A DNA stretch of 64,000 bases, from positions 44,735,919 through 44,799,918 of the forward strand of contig NC_087065.1 in NCBI RefSeq assembly GCF_963678635.1. The letters run 5' to 3'. Source of the stretch: Symsagittifera roscoffensis (Eukaryota; Xenacoelomorpha; Acoela; Convolutidae). The stretch's first letter is position 1; each line of letters opens with the position of its first letter. Positions 10,700 through 21,022 of the stretch are shown piece by piece. A model generated the notes under the pieces. It saw only the letters and a program-made list of their open reading frames with translations. It did not search any database and had not been told where the DNA came from. The translations under genes and the position numbers were made by a program.

Positions 10700-11972
10700 C
10701 GAAACTCCAGATGATGATGAAATCTTTCCCTTTATAGTAGACGCAGATACTGATAGAGGACAACACATATTTTGTCAAAATTTACTCGTAAATTTATTTG
10801 AACCCGGAATTAGTCCATGTAAAACAGAGTTCCCCGATGTAAAAATCAAAAGACAAATCATAGACCACTATCTGAAAGATATATGCAACATAACACAACA
10901 GTATGGAATCTACTCTATAGAATTCACTTCCCCAAACCATAATAATAGAACATATACTATACAAACAGACGATCTTGATTTAGAATTTTCAAAAGTTTTT
11001 TCAGAATATATAAAAAGCATCCAATACCATAACTCACAAAGAGCAAACTCCATTTTCACCAATGAAGTTTTCGCAATAATATATAGTTATATTTCGATAT
11101 TAGAAAATGAACTACCATTAACAAATGTCTCACCGACAGAAACATCTAAACATTTAAGAGTACGACATGAAATCACACTACTCTCTAGTTATTTAAACAT
11201 CATTAAAGAAAATTTCACGAAAGACGACGTTTCACAACATACCAAACACGATTTACAAAAAATTTTGGCATGGTTCATAATAGATTATTTCACACACAAT
11301 ATTGATTTAATTGCACAAGCAAGAAAAAATTTTAGACCCCAAAATTCGAACGATGATACCGCTATCACAGAACAATCAGATTATGTTTGGGACCCCGAAT
11401 GGTCTCATCCCGCATTTATAAACTTCCCACAATCAATCTCAAGTCAAGCAATAGGTACAATATCTTACATAAGAGATTATGTAAGAGTAATACCATTAAC
11501 AATTGATACAACACCATTAAACTATAATACATTTTTACCCGATACACAAAATAATAGTTTAAACTCTACAGTCATACACAACGAAAACCTCAATGGAACT
11601 AGGAATCTTACTCAACAAGATATCCAGACACCATCACACTTCATAAATGAAGAAATTGTACACACAACAACTACACAACAAAGTATTTCACCAATACGCC
11701 CAAATTTAACAACACCAAGAAATACAAATCCTTCACAAACACAGGTAACCTTACAATCAACCGTAAAACCTTCGGTTGCTCCTAAATATTCACATATGGA
11801 TTACCAAACATACAGACCCATGACAATACCATCAAAAACACGCAAAACATTCACTAGAAATAACTTTGCAGACCATAATTATAATTATACACATCCGTCA
11901 AAAACAAATTATCAACCACAAAGAAATTTTAATCAATATACAAAACCTCGAAACTGGGATAACCCAATATAA
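10674..11972 (+). CDS. ORF2 of element 1, N-terminal Gag-like protein
   Basis: 432 aa. The start is acidic (PGDETPDDDEIFPF), the middle is helical, and the C-terminal third is low-complexity (Asn, Thr, Pro, Gln). The last 107 bp overlap the beginning of the 2332-codon frame. The overlap part of that next frame is an Ile-rich shadow, whereas the composition just after 11972 continues the Asn/Gln/Pro style of ORF2. ORF2 and the polyprotein are therefore probably joined by a +1 shift near 11960-11972, or expressed separately. A matrix-like Gag role is likely from its position. No domain is recognised. Confidence 0.65.
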   Translation: MSSTHTPGDETPDDDEIFPFIVDADTDRGQHIFCQNLLVNLFEPGISPCKTEFPDVKIKRQIIDHYLKDICNITQQYGIYSIEFTSPNHNNRTYTIQTDDLDLEFSKVFSEYIKSIQYHNSQRANSIFTNEVFAIIYSYISILENELPLTNVSPTETSKHLRVRHEITLLSSYLNIIKENFTKDDVSQHTKHDLQKILAWFIIDYFTHNIDLIAQARKNFRPQNSNDDTAITEQSDYVWDPEWSHPAFINFPQSISSQAIGTISYIRDYVRVIPLTIDTTPLNYNTFLPDTQNNSLNSTVIHNENLNGTRNLTQQDIQTPSHFINEEIVHTTTTQQSISPIRPNLTTPRNTNPSQTQVTLQSTVKPSVAPKYSHMDYQTYRPMTIPSKTRKTFTRNNFADHNYNYTHPSKTNYQPQRNFNQYTKPRNWDNPI

Positions 11973-14900
11973 TTCGAAAAATTTTCAACCAAATCCTCCA
12001 CAGGATCGCAGTGAAAATTACCCATTTTTTCAACAAAATAAAAATAAAAAACAAACATCTTATCAAATGGATTATTTATCCTCAGATGATGATTTCATAC
12101 AACCAGATATATTTGCACCAAATACTCAAGAATATCGTAGACAAGGAATACAGAAAACACGTACAAATCATAGAAATTTTTCTCCACAATCAATAGCTGC
12201 ACAATATCAACAACCAATTCAACAACAAAATCCAATTAATATACAATCTTTTCAACCAATTCAACAACAAAACCCAATGACTACACACTCGTATCAACCA
12301 TCACAAATGCAAAACGAAATACCACTCCCATATTATCTCCAACAACATGAAATAACAAGAAACCAACTTTCAAATTTTTCTCAAATGCCAAATGCAGCAG
12401 AATCATTACAAATGACAATGAATCCATACCTTATGGGTGGATCATCAATAACATCAAACAAACCATTAATGGTCTTCACAGGAACAGACCCTGAATACTC
12501 TGTAGAAGATTACTTAAATGCAGTAACAGCAAATTTGATTTTAAATATAGGACCTGAACCAATTAATACGCCACTACATCAAAACTGGATACATCGACGC
12601 ACAGCGTTAATACAAACAACCTTAGATGGCGCAGCCCAAAAATGGTTTACAGTACTACCTCTAGAAATAAAATCAAACTGGAAAAGATTTACACAAGAAT
12701 TTTCAAAAATGTTTGACTCCGAAAGAAACAAACAACAACAAAGAGTTTTATGTAATGAAATTCGCAGATTACCAAACGAAACCATCAAGCAAATAGCAGT
12801 ACGAATCGAAACACTAGTTCGAAAAGCATACTCACTAAACACACATGACTATAAAAACACAAAGATGACAGAAATCTTAATGATGACCTTAACACCACAA
12901 TTAAGGAAAATAGCAATAAAAAAGAGAGCATCACATCCTTCTTCAATTCGAGAACCCGATTTAGATTTTAGAAAACTAGTAGACAAACTAGAACAAGCAG
13001 AAATCACGATGAAACTAGAAGAAACGGAAAATCTGAAATTACAATACGTTAACAAAATTGAAACGACTTCCACTAATATTAATAATATACAGGAATCAGA
13101 AACAGACCTCGTTGAAAAAATCACTGAAATACTCAACATTTATGAAAAGAACCCGAACTTTAAAGGCAAACCATCTTTCAAAAAATGGTGTAATTATTGC
13201 CGACGATACGGACATAGTATTTCCGAATGTAGACAAAAACAGCAAGATAGTCAAAATAAACCTCAAAAATACAAAGAACCAAATAAATCATTCTATCAAT
13301 ACATGAAAAAAGATCAAAATCTACCAAACAAAAATGTATACAGCAACAACAGTTCAGGAAAGCCACTTCCGAACAATACAAATTATACAAGAAATCAATC
13401 CCCATATAACTCAAGTTATAGAGGAAGATCACCAGAACGAAGAAATACACAAAATTCATCACAAAATCACTACAATAGACCAAATAGTAGAAATAACTAC
13501 TCCAGATCAAATTCAAATACACAACGATTTGTTTCTAGATCTAATTCCCAATCAAGAAATAACTACTATCCAAACAATCAATCACGAAATTCATCATACA
13601 ATAGGAATAGAAACTACTCCTATAATAGAAATAGAAGTTATTCAAACAACCGAAACCAGAATTATCCAAACAATCGATCAAGGAATAACTCATATAATAG
13701 ATCGAACTATAACAGACCAAACAATAATTACCAAAACAGATCGCGAAATAATTCACAAAATCGACACCCAAGTTATAATAATCGTTACAGAAATTATTCC
13801 CAATCACCACATAGGAATAATAATAACTATAATAATTCTAATAATCGTCATAGAAGTAATACACCTAAACATCAAAGGCAAATCAATCAAGTACAATCTA
13901 ACCCAGAAACAACATCAGACCCTCCAGGTATTGATGACACAGTAACGGATACGTTACAACTCAATCAAATAAACTGTACATCATCAGATTCAGAAAGTGA
14001 TACTGAAAACACTCTTGCTATCAATATGATAAAAGTCGAAAATGACTATGAATCTGTCATATATGAACAACCCTTTCCGTCACATATATATGAAAATCAA
14101 TCAGAATTTCTTCAAAATCATTACACTACACCCATAAATTCCACACCAACAACGCAAGAAACAAATGCAAAAAATACTACAGAACAACCCAATCAAAATG
14201 TCAAGACAAAATGCTTGAATACAAACCACATCTACCAAAATATACAAAAAGAACAACCCAAAGAAAAAATTTGGACAATACCATTTCTCTTAGAAAGCCC
14301 AAGAAATAAAGAATTTCAACCACCAGACCTTGAAATAGATTTTTTAATTGATTCAGGAGCAGAATCAAACATAATAAACATCCCCACATGGAATGAAATA
14401 AAATCCTTACACCCAAAGCTAACACCTCTTGAAACCTCCAGCAAACTAGCAACAGCACAAGGATCAACATTGATAAACTACGGAAAAATCCAATTATTTC
14501 TCCTCCCTACCAGAACAATGGAGCAAAGCAAAATTTTAAATAAGCCATTTAAACAAATATTCCATATCACTGATATTAAATATAATATCATTGGAATACC
14601 ATTTATTTCAAAGTATATACCAACAATTAACATACTAAATAGTAAAATATTAATCAAAGATAAATATACAAAAACAAAAGAAACATCCTTAACATTTTTT
14701 CAAAGATTAAATAAACAACCACCATTCTTTTCAAAATTTTATCCGATATTTAACCAACAAAGAAAACACCTGAAACCACTATCAGGAAACATCTATAATT
14801 TTTCAATAAAACAAGTTCATCAATATGATAAAGAACAAAACAAACAAAAATTTTATATGTCAGATTTTGAATTCAAACCTATTCATAAATTTTTCAAAAT

Positions 14901-17900
14901 CACAATCTCTTCAATAAAATATTTGAAAAATTCGAATTCAGATATTATTTCCTTACATGTTTATAACAACACACCTTACCAAGTAACGTTACCTTTAAGA
15001 CTCTTAGGATATTGTGAAACCAACGCCACAATATCACCAATACACGAAAAAGCCTATCGCGTAAATAATATACTCCAATTACTAGATATATGCCAATCTA
15101 CAATTCTTAATGAAGAATTATCTATAAATAATATAATAAGTAACGAAAACAGAAATACGGATTATTTCACAAAAACTCCATATTTCAAACCTACATTCAA
15201 CATAAGTAACTACACAGAGAACCAACAGAAATTTTTAACAATGTTTAATTTCCAACATTCACAAATAACACAAGACGAATTTGAAAAGTTAGCCAAACAG
15301 CTAATAAAATATTCATCAGTCTATGCAACATCAAAATTCGATGTTGGCAAAATCAGTTCATCACTACATCTCCCATTAAAACCAAACGCAGTTTTCAAAA
15401 AACAGAGAGCAAGTAAAGTAAACAGATTACTCGATATTTTAGAACAGTACAATATCATATCACCAGTTAATAAAGAAGAACAACCAAAAGGCAACACATT
15501 CATCAACCCCGTTATCATTCTAGCTAAAGGAGAATCATTAAAAATCGTTCTCGATGCTAGATACCTCAATTCACTCATAGATGAATCAAAATGTAATTGG
15601 CCCATTGAACCAATACAAGTTATTTTAACAAAAATAAACGGCAAATACTTCACAACCGCCGACATGAATAGTGCATACAATCAAATGCCACTAGATGAAC
15701 AATCACGACGTTTAACACAATTTGTTATCGGAAACCAACAATATGAATTTAACCGCTTATTCTATGGAATATCCATAGGACCAGCAGCATTTTCAGCTTT
15801 TATGAGCAAAATTTTTAGACCACTAATACTCAAGAAAAACGCAATCACCTATCTAGATGATGTTTTTATGCAATCACAAACAAAAGACGAAATGTTCAAC
15901 GTTTTAGAAAAATATCACCAAATACTTCAGAACGAAAATCTGAAGGCCGCCCCCGATAAATCACACTTCTTTTTGACAAGAGTTAAATTCTTAGGACATA
16001 ACATAGAAAGAAAAACAATCACTCCACTTAAATCACGCATTGACGCTATTCAAAAACTTCAACCACCAACAAATAAAAAGAAAATCCAAGAATTCCTTGG
16101 AATGTTAAACTTTTTAAGTAAATATGTTTATAAAATGCAATTATACCTCCGACCATTTTACAACATCCTTAGACAACAAAATAATTTTGAATGGAATACA
16201 GAACATCAAGCACGATTCGAAGAAATAAAGAAACTTTTAACTGAACAAATTTCAAACACAATTCCAGACCCTGATCAACCATTTTATGCAATGTGCGATG
16301 CTTCGAACTTTGGCATCGGCGCAGCACTATTACAATCACATAATGGTACAAATAAAATGAACTTGATATCAGCAAATTCTCGATTATTCACTCAAGCAGA
16401 GCTAAGACTCTCAACCCTAATGAGAGAATGTACAGCCATAATCTATACACTGACAGAATATGAATTTCTGATACTTGGATCAAAACATCCAACAGTTCTA
16501 TTCACAGATCACAAACCAATCATTTTTCTTTTCACACAGAAATCTAACCCAAACCACCGAGTTTACAGATTTCAACTAATTCTAATGAAATTTCCAAACT
16601 TACATATAGTTTGGACTGCAGGAAAAAATCTTGCATTACCAGACACCTTAAGTCGAAATACACCACCTGAATTACTTACACGAAAAACAACAGTTGAAAT
16701 ACCCAAAAACATAAAATTCTACCTTGCAGAAAACGAAACATCACCTCGATTAGAATGCAAATATGCAGTAAAAACTGATATTGAACAATCACAAATAAAT
16801 AATTTACAACATTTCCCACTTTATTTAGATTGTCAAAATAATCATTATGAAGTTGATTTACTTGGAACATCAACTTTCAAACCAATCCCATATTCTCAAT
16901 GGATAAAAAATAACACCCAACAAAAACGAACAAAACAACACCTGCCTAAAAAAGACCATTTTCCACTAATTGAAAAAGAAGATTTAACTGATAAAATAAA
17001 TTTATCAGGACCACAAACAAATGATTCAAAATACACAATAAATCAAGTTTTTGACCTTCACGACCCACTTGATACAATACCCTTATCTAAATTCGAAATT
17101 GAAAACATTTTTCTCCCCCCAACAGATACGATTACAATTTCAACACTGAAACAATATCAAAACCTTGACCCAGTAATTCGACAACTGAAATCATGGCACA
17201 AATATAAAACTAAACCTATCAAAGCAGATTCAACCATTCTAGGAAACAAAACACTCCTCCGATACTTTCGCAAATTTAACAACACAACAATTAACGAAAA
17301 TACAGACCTTTTAGAGTATAACCTGAATGAATCTACAGTTCCCTGTCTCCCTATAAGTATGATTCTTATAGCTTTTAATATTTCACATACACAAAATATT
17401 AAAGGACACTCTGGATCAGAAAAAACATATTCAAATTTTATACAAAATTTTTACTTCCCAAATGCACCAATTTGGATAAAAGTACTATGCAATGATTGTA
17501 TAGTATGTCAACTGAATAAACCTTACCCAAATCAAAAACAAATAGCACAAAAACAAGATTTTAAAGGACAAAGTTTGTACTTTAATCACCGTATCTCATT
17601 TGATACTAAAGGACCAATTTCACCCTCATCAGAAGGAAACTCCTACATTATGGTAATTGTTGACGCATTCACACACTATGTAGCACTTAACCCAGTACCA
17701 CATTGTAACGCTTATTACGCTTACACAACACTCTATGAACACTGGATAGCAAAATTTGGACTACCAGAAATTTTAGTCACAGACAATGGTACAGAATTCA
17801 TAAATAATGAAATAATAACACTATGTCATTTATACAACATTAAACACAAACCACGTACATCTCATGCACCTTGGACAAACGGCTTAGTCGAAGGTATGAA

Positions 17901-18864
17901 CCGTTCATTACAAGAATATCTTAGATGTATCATCAACGGAAATGATACAAAATATACCGAATGGTCAGCAGATGTAAAATTATTTCCCTTAGCATATAAT
18001 TCACAAATTACGACAACTTTAGGAATGTCACCATACGAAATGGTTTTTAACCAAAAGCCACGCAAACCAATAATGTTTACAGCAAATTCTCATAAAACCG
18101 CACAAGGTTATTGTCAACCAAATAAAGACTCAATTTGTTATAACCTACCTTTACATACACACGATGAAGATCATTTTCATCACCCACAAATTCTTAAATT
18201 AGCCTCCGGTACACACACCGAATGGATTTTAAATAGAGATAAGAAACACAATGAAATTTATCAAAAAATAACGAAAAAGTTATTACAAAGACAAAACATA
18301 AATGAACAAATCAATTCACGTTTTACACCAGCTTCCGATTTAAAAATTGGAACATTTGTTTTAATACCTAATTTTAATACTCAAAAAGGAATTTCTAAAA
18401 AATTACAACCCCTCCGAAAAGGACCATACCAAATAATTGCAAAACCCACTGATGTCACATATAAAATTATCGACTCAAACAAAAAAGAAATCGTTCAACA
18501 TCGAAACAACCTATTACCTTATTACCCAAAAGAATACGCACTCCGCGAATTAACCCAATTATATTCTTTCACAGGATTAAAAATCATTCAAAATGAACCA
18601 CATCTGAAAAACACAGAACAAAATGATACCCCCACCGAAAATCAAAACACAAAACCAACCGCCACCAAAAACAATACACAAAACCATAAAGAATCTCCAA
18701 AACAAAGAAAAAATAGAAAAATGACAGAACAAATAATACCCCAAGAAGAAATAGACAAATCAGAACATAGAAAAACAACAAGACTCCGAAATCAACCACG
18801 TAAAAACTACAAAATGTTCATCCCCCAATCTAAAATATTAAAGAAAGTAGAATTTAAAAAGTAA
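11866..18864 (+). CDS. Gag-Pol polyprotein of element 1
   Basis: 2332 codons; the first ~35 are probably not used. The Gag-like region spans about residues 200-400. A CCHC zinc knuckle lies at 442-455 (CNYC..H..C), followed by an Asn/Arg/Ser/Tyr-rich basic stretch at about 470-690. The aspartic protease motif LIDSGAE is at about 827-833 (catalytic D829). Reverse transcriptase has YLDD at 1329-1332, with VLDARYLN and FYGISIGPAAF upstream and downstream. RNase H has its first catalytic D near 1478 (MCDASNFG). Integrase has the HHCC finger with H1848 and C1875/C1878/C1881, and the D1913, D1973, E2009 triad with the standard 35-residue spacing. A GPY motif is at 2186-2188, followed by a charged tail. 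All domains are intact, so replication competence is plausible. Gag and Pol share one frame here, which differs from the usual frameshift arrangement. Confidence 0.93.
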   Translation: MQTIIIIIHIRQKQIINHKEILINIQNLETGITQYNSKNFQPNPPQDRSENYPFFQQNKNKKQTSYQMDYLSSDDDFIQPDIFAPNTQEYRRQGIQKTRTNHRNFSPQSIAAQYQQPIQQQNPINIQSFQPIQQQNPMTTHSYQPSQMQNEIPLPYYLQQHEITRNQLSNFSQMPNAAESLQMTMNPYLMGGSSITSNKPLMVFTGTDPEYSVEDYLNAVTANLILNIGPEPINTPLHQNWIHRRTALIQTTLDGAAQKWFTVLPLEIKSNWKRFTQEFSKMFDSERNKQQQRVLCNEIRRLPNETIKQIAVRIETLVRKAYSLNTHDYKNTKMTEILMMTLTPQLRKIAIKKRASHPSSIREPDLDFRKLVDKLEQAEITMKLEETENLKLQYVNKIETTSTNINNIQESETDLVEKITEILNIYEKNPNFKGKPSFKKWCNYCRRYGHSISECRQKQQDSQNKPQKYKEPNKSFYQYMKKDQNLPNKNVYSNNSSGKPLPNNTNYTRNQSPYNSSYRGRSPERRNTQNSSQNHYNRPNSRNNYSRSNSNTQRFVSRSNSQSRNNYYPNNQSRNSSYNRNRNYSYNRNRSYSNNRNQNYPNNRSRNNSYNRSNYNRPNNNYQNRSRNNSQNRHPSYNNRYRNYSQSPHRNNNNYNNSNNRHRSNTPKHQRQINQVQSNPETTSDPPGIDDTVTDTLQLNQINCTSSDSESDTENTLAINMIKVENDYESVIYEQPFPSHIYENQSEFLQNHYTTPINSTPTTQETNAKNTTEQPNQNVKTKCLNTNHIYQNIQKEQPKEKIWTIPFLLESPRNKEFQPPDLEIDFLIDSGAESNIINIPTWNEIKSLHPKLTPLETSSKLATAQGSTLINYGKIQLFLLPTRTMEQSKILNKPFKQIFHITDIKYNIIGIPFISKYIPTINILNSKILIKDKYTKTKETSLTFFQRLNKQPPFFSKFYPIFNQQRKHLKPLSGNIYNFSIKQVHQYDKEQNKQKFYMSDFEFKPIHKFFKITISSIKYLKNSNSDIISLHVYNNTPYQVTLPLRLLGYCETNATISPIHEKAYRVNNILQLLDICQSTILNEELSINNIISNENRNTDYFTKTPYFKPTFNISNYTENQQKFLTMFNFQHSQITQDEFEKLAKQLIKYSSVYATSKFDVGKISSSLHLPLKPNAVFKKQRASKVNRLLDILEQYNIISPVNKEEQPKGNTFINPVIILAKGESLKIVLDARYLNSLIDESKCNWPIEPIQVILTKINGKYFTTADMNSAYNQMPLDEQSRRLTQFVIGNQQYEFNRLFYGISIGPAAFSAFMSKIFRPLILKKNAITYLDDVFMQSQTKDEMFNVLEKYHQILQNENLKAAPDKSHFFLTRVKFLGHNIERKTITPLKSRIDAIQKLQPPTNKKKIQEFLGMLNFLSKYVYKMQLYLRPFYNILRQQNNFEWNTEHQARFEEIKKLLTEQISNTIPDPDQPFYAMCDASNFGIGAALLQSHNGTNKMNLISANSRLFTQAELRLSTLMRECTAIIYTLTEYEFLILGSKHPTVLFTDHKPIIFLFTQKSNPNHRVYRFQLILMKFPNLHIVWTAGKNLALPDTLSRNTPPELLTRKTTVEIPKNIKFYLAENETSPRLECKYAVKTDIEQSQINNLQHFPLYLDCQNNHYEVDLLGTSTFKPIPYSQWIKNNTQQKRTKQHLPKKDHFPLIEKEDLTDKINLSGPQTNDSKYTINQVFDLHDPLDTIPLSKFEIENIFLPPTDTITISTLKQYQNLDPVIRQLKSWHKYKTKPIKADSTILGNKTLLRYFRKFNNTTINENTDLLEYNLNESTVPCLPISMILIAFNISHTQNIKGHSGSEKTYSNFIQNFYFPNAPIWIKVLCNDCIVCQLNKPYPNQKQIAQKQDFKGQSLYFNHRISFDTKGPISPSSEGNSYIMVIVDAFTHYVALNPVPHCNAYYAYTTLYEHWIAKFGLPEILVTDNGTEFINNEIITLCHLYNIKHKPRTSHAPWTNGLVEGMNRSLQEYLRCIINGNDTKYTEWSADVKLFPLAYNSQITTTLGMSPYEMVFNQKPRKPIMFTANSHKTAQGYCQPNKDSICYNLPLHTHDEDHFHHPQILKLASGTHTEWILNRDKKHNEIYQKITKKLLQRQNINEQINSRFTPASDLKIGTFVLIPNFNTQKGISKKLQPLRKGPYQIIAKPTDVTYKIIDSNKKEIVQHRNNLLPYYPKEYALRELTQLYSFTGLKIIQNEPHLKNTEQNDTPTENQNTKPTATKNNTQNHKESPKQRKNRKMTEQIIPQEEIDKSEHRKTTRLRNQPRKNYKMFIPQSKILKKVEFKK

Positions 18865-19464
18865 TTTTAAGATTTTATACTTCACAATCTTGAAACCTCC
18901 GTAACATTTTTCATTTCAATTTTTCAAAATAACATGCTCACAAGTAAGCAATAATTCTAGTTCAAAATAAACCAATAGGATTCATCCAATCCGCCACTTT
19001 CTCTAACTCAAACTAAGATCAATTAGACGAATAATCTAGAACTCCAGGCACATCTCTAACTATAACTTTACAACCTCCAGGTTAAAAATAAGCAAACCAC
19101 TCCAACTTGACAGCTAAAATAAATATCACCATAATACCGTACCCCTCCCTTATCTAATAACCCAAAGATCAACAATATTTCCCCAACTCAGACCACGAAT
19201 ACCCCCAAAACAAATTTGATAACTTAGCCTAAAGTTACAAAATGAAGATTTTAATTAGCCTAAAGTATAAAAATCTCACCATACCCCGGATCATTTGACA
19301 AACAAAAATAAAGAAAAAGACGACCTCCCAGTCACCATGAAAATTGCCCCCAACAATTTTTTACGAAACTCAACCCACTTGTCAAAAAACTAATAAATAA
19401 TTCGACCACACTAGAAAATCGCCTCAAACAGCAAAAAATATTCGACCAAGAGATCATTTCTTAA
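18865..19464 (+). other. Non-coding spacer after pol
   Basis: No ATG frame of note. It includes a twice-repeated TTAGCCTAAAGT motif (about 19226 and 19256) and CCTCCAGG motifs. It may hold splice or subgenomic signals for the downstream genes. Confidence 0.5.
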
Positions 19465-19695
19465 ATGCTTTTCTCTCAAACAGTCGCTCAAATACTTCTC
19501 AATTTTAAACATTTTTTTTCAATACTCCAAGCCCTTATAATATTTCTTTTTGATATCATTGAATCTTTCCTAATAATCATAATAATTTTTTGTAACATTT
19601 TTTTAATTTTCTACACAATAATTGAACTATTCCTCCAACTTTCCAAAACCCTTGAATATATCCACAGGTACGATTTTAACAACTTGTCTAAATGA
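19465..19695 (+). CDS. Small membrane protein A of element 1
   Basis: 76 aa with a hydrophobic central region (about residues 20-58, rich in Ile/Leu/Phe, including SFLIIIIIFCNIF) and a charged C-terminus. It would span or insert in a membrane once or twice. It overlaps the next ORF by 4 nt (ATGA), a termination-reinitiation arrangement. The position upstream of env recalls small viral membrane accessory proteins, but no family was recognised. Confidence 0.5.
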   Translation: MLFSQTVAQILLNFKHFFSILQALIIFLFDIIESFLIIIIIFCNIFLIFYTIIELFLQLSKTLEYIHRYDFNNLSK

Positions 19696-19880
19696 TACGA
19701 ACAATTTTCAGTAGAACTGATATTTTTTTATTGTTTGTAATTTTCATAACATTTTTATCATCCCTCATTTTGACCATCTGTAAATGTATAAAGAAAGCAA
19801 TCATCACATTTGCCCTAGCAACAATTTTTCTAATTCTTTTTTTAGAAGAATATTATAATAAACACAAAATTTCTCACTAA
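19692..19880 (+). CDS. Small membrane protein B of element 1
   Basis: 62 aa with two hydrophobic segments (about residues 11-28 and 35-50) separated by a short Cys/Lys linker (CKCIKK). It starts within the stop of membrane protein A (ATGA overlap). The two-helix hairpin shape resembles a viroporin in outline, which is inference from hydropathy alone. The frame is A/T-rich like the whole region, so hydrophobic codons could also arise by composition. Confidence 0.45.
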   Translation: MIRTIFSRTDIFLLFVIFITFLSSLILTICKCIKKAIITFALATIFLILFLEEYYNKHKISH

Positions 19881-19885
19881 AGTAA

Positions 19886-21022
19886 CAATTCAAAAATCCA
19901 TCAAAAATTGCTACCCAACAGTCACAAAATCAGTCTTCACCGACATCATCCCAAGATAATCCAACACCACCTTCAACTACTCAAAATCCTCAAACATCTA
20001 CACGAATTTCTTTTCAAGACAATCCATACACTTTTGAAGAACGGCACGCTCGTTTATCTGAACCACTAGAACCAGTTCAACGACAAGCATCCCTAAGTGA
20101 ACCAACATATAATCTTTACCCAACACTACCACAAGAACTAAGTAGAATACGAAACCTTAGTCAAAACCAAAACACAACAGAAATAAATAGACAAATTATA
20201 CATCCTCGACGAAATAGAAATTTTCAAACTCCCCGAGTTCATTTTGATATACCTCAATCCCCAACACAAACCACTCCAGAAAACACCACTGGTATCACAC
20301 CAGAAACTCCTACACTTTTTTCACAACGAAGCACTTCAAGTCTACCTTCAGACTACTTAGGTTCAACACCAACATCTGAACAGATACGTGAAAATCCCTT
20401 TAACCCCCCAAACCTAACATCACGACTGCCATATTGGACTACAAATTCATTTACACAAGGTGAACCAAATTTAGTCAATGACCCCATAGATATTTCTACG
20501 GATACAACAACATCCTCATCACTACCAGAAACATTATCACTACCATCAACACCATCAACAAGCCAATTTTCACCACTACCCTTTAACTTAAATTTTCCAA
20601 ATAATCTCGACGCCAGATATCGAGAACAATCATCAATAAATATTCCTTTAAGATTAGATTGGAATACATTCACAGCACCTCCACCATTATTTGGACAACA
20701 TCAAGAAAGCAACCGCCTTCATAACTGGGCACTTAATAGATTACAATATCGTCAAGATATTCACAACGATATCCGTGATCACAATATTCAAATACTCCAA
20801 CAAAACAGTTTACAATTAAAGTTTGAAATCACAGTTAAACTAAACAATATTACACAACATCCCTACCCATTAAATCCACCTAACATAACAGCACAATCAC
20901 TACCACCACCTTTTATAACTACTGAAGTAATATACAAATACGACAGATATACCAAAAACACAATTGGTTACATTACATTTTATAATCCATACTCAGGATT
21001 ATCATACACATGTATATTCTAA
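19886..21022 (+). CDS. Met-less open frame, Ser/Thr/Pro-rich
   Basis: 379 consecutive sense codons in frame 2 after a TAA at 19883, ending in TAA at 21020-21022. It contains no Met codon, so it cannot start at AUG in place. The product is rich in Ser, Thr, Pro, Gln and Asn, with many short proline motifs. A charged segment follows (RLQYRQDIHNDIRDHNIQ), then a more structured C-terminus (YKYDRYTKNTIGYITFYNPY). The end overlaps the env start by 13 nt. An acceptor-like CTACCCAACAG ends at 19921, so the frame may be a 3' exon joined to a distant 5' ATG. Non-AUG initiation is the alternative. Length and codon bias argue strongly that it is coding. Confidence 0.7.
   Translation, partial: QFKNPSKIATQQSQNQSSPTSSQDNPTPPSTTQNPQTSTRISFQDNPYTFEERHARLSEPLEPVQRQASLSEPTYNLYPTLPQELSRIRNLSQNQNTTEINRQIIHPRRNRNFQTPRVHFDIPQSPTQTTPENTTGITPETPTLFSQRSTSSLPSDYLGSTPTSEQIRENPFNPPNLTSRLPYWTTNSFTQGEPNLVNDPIDISTDTTTSSSLPETLSLPSTPSTSQFSPLPFNLNFPNNLDARYREQSSINIPLRLDWNTFTAPPPLFGQHQESNRLHNWALNRLQYRQDIHNDIRDHNIQILQQNSLQLKFEITVKLNNITQHPYPLNPPNITAQSLPPPFITTEVIYKYDRYTKNTIGYITFYNPYSGLSYTCIF

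Noticed and set aside
12579..13522. Minus-strand frames within the Gag region
   Set aside because: Shadows of the 2332-codon polyprotein frame.
20353..20673. 106-aa minus-strand frame
   Set aside because: Lies opposite the Met-less plus-strand frame, which has the element's codon bias over a much longer span; this is its shadow.
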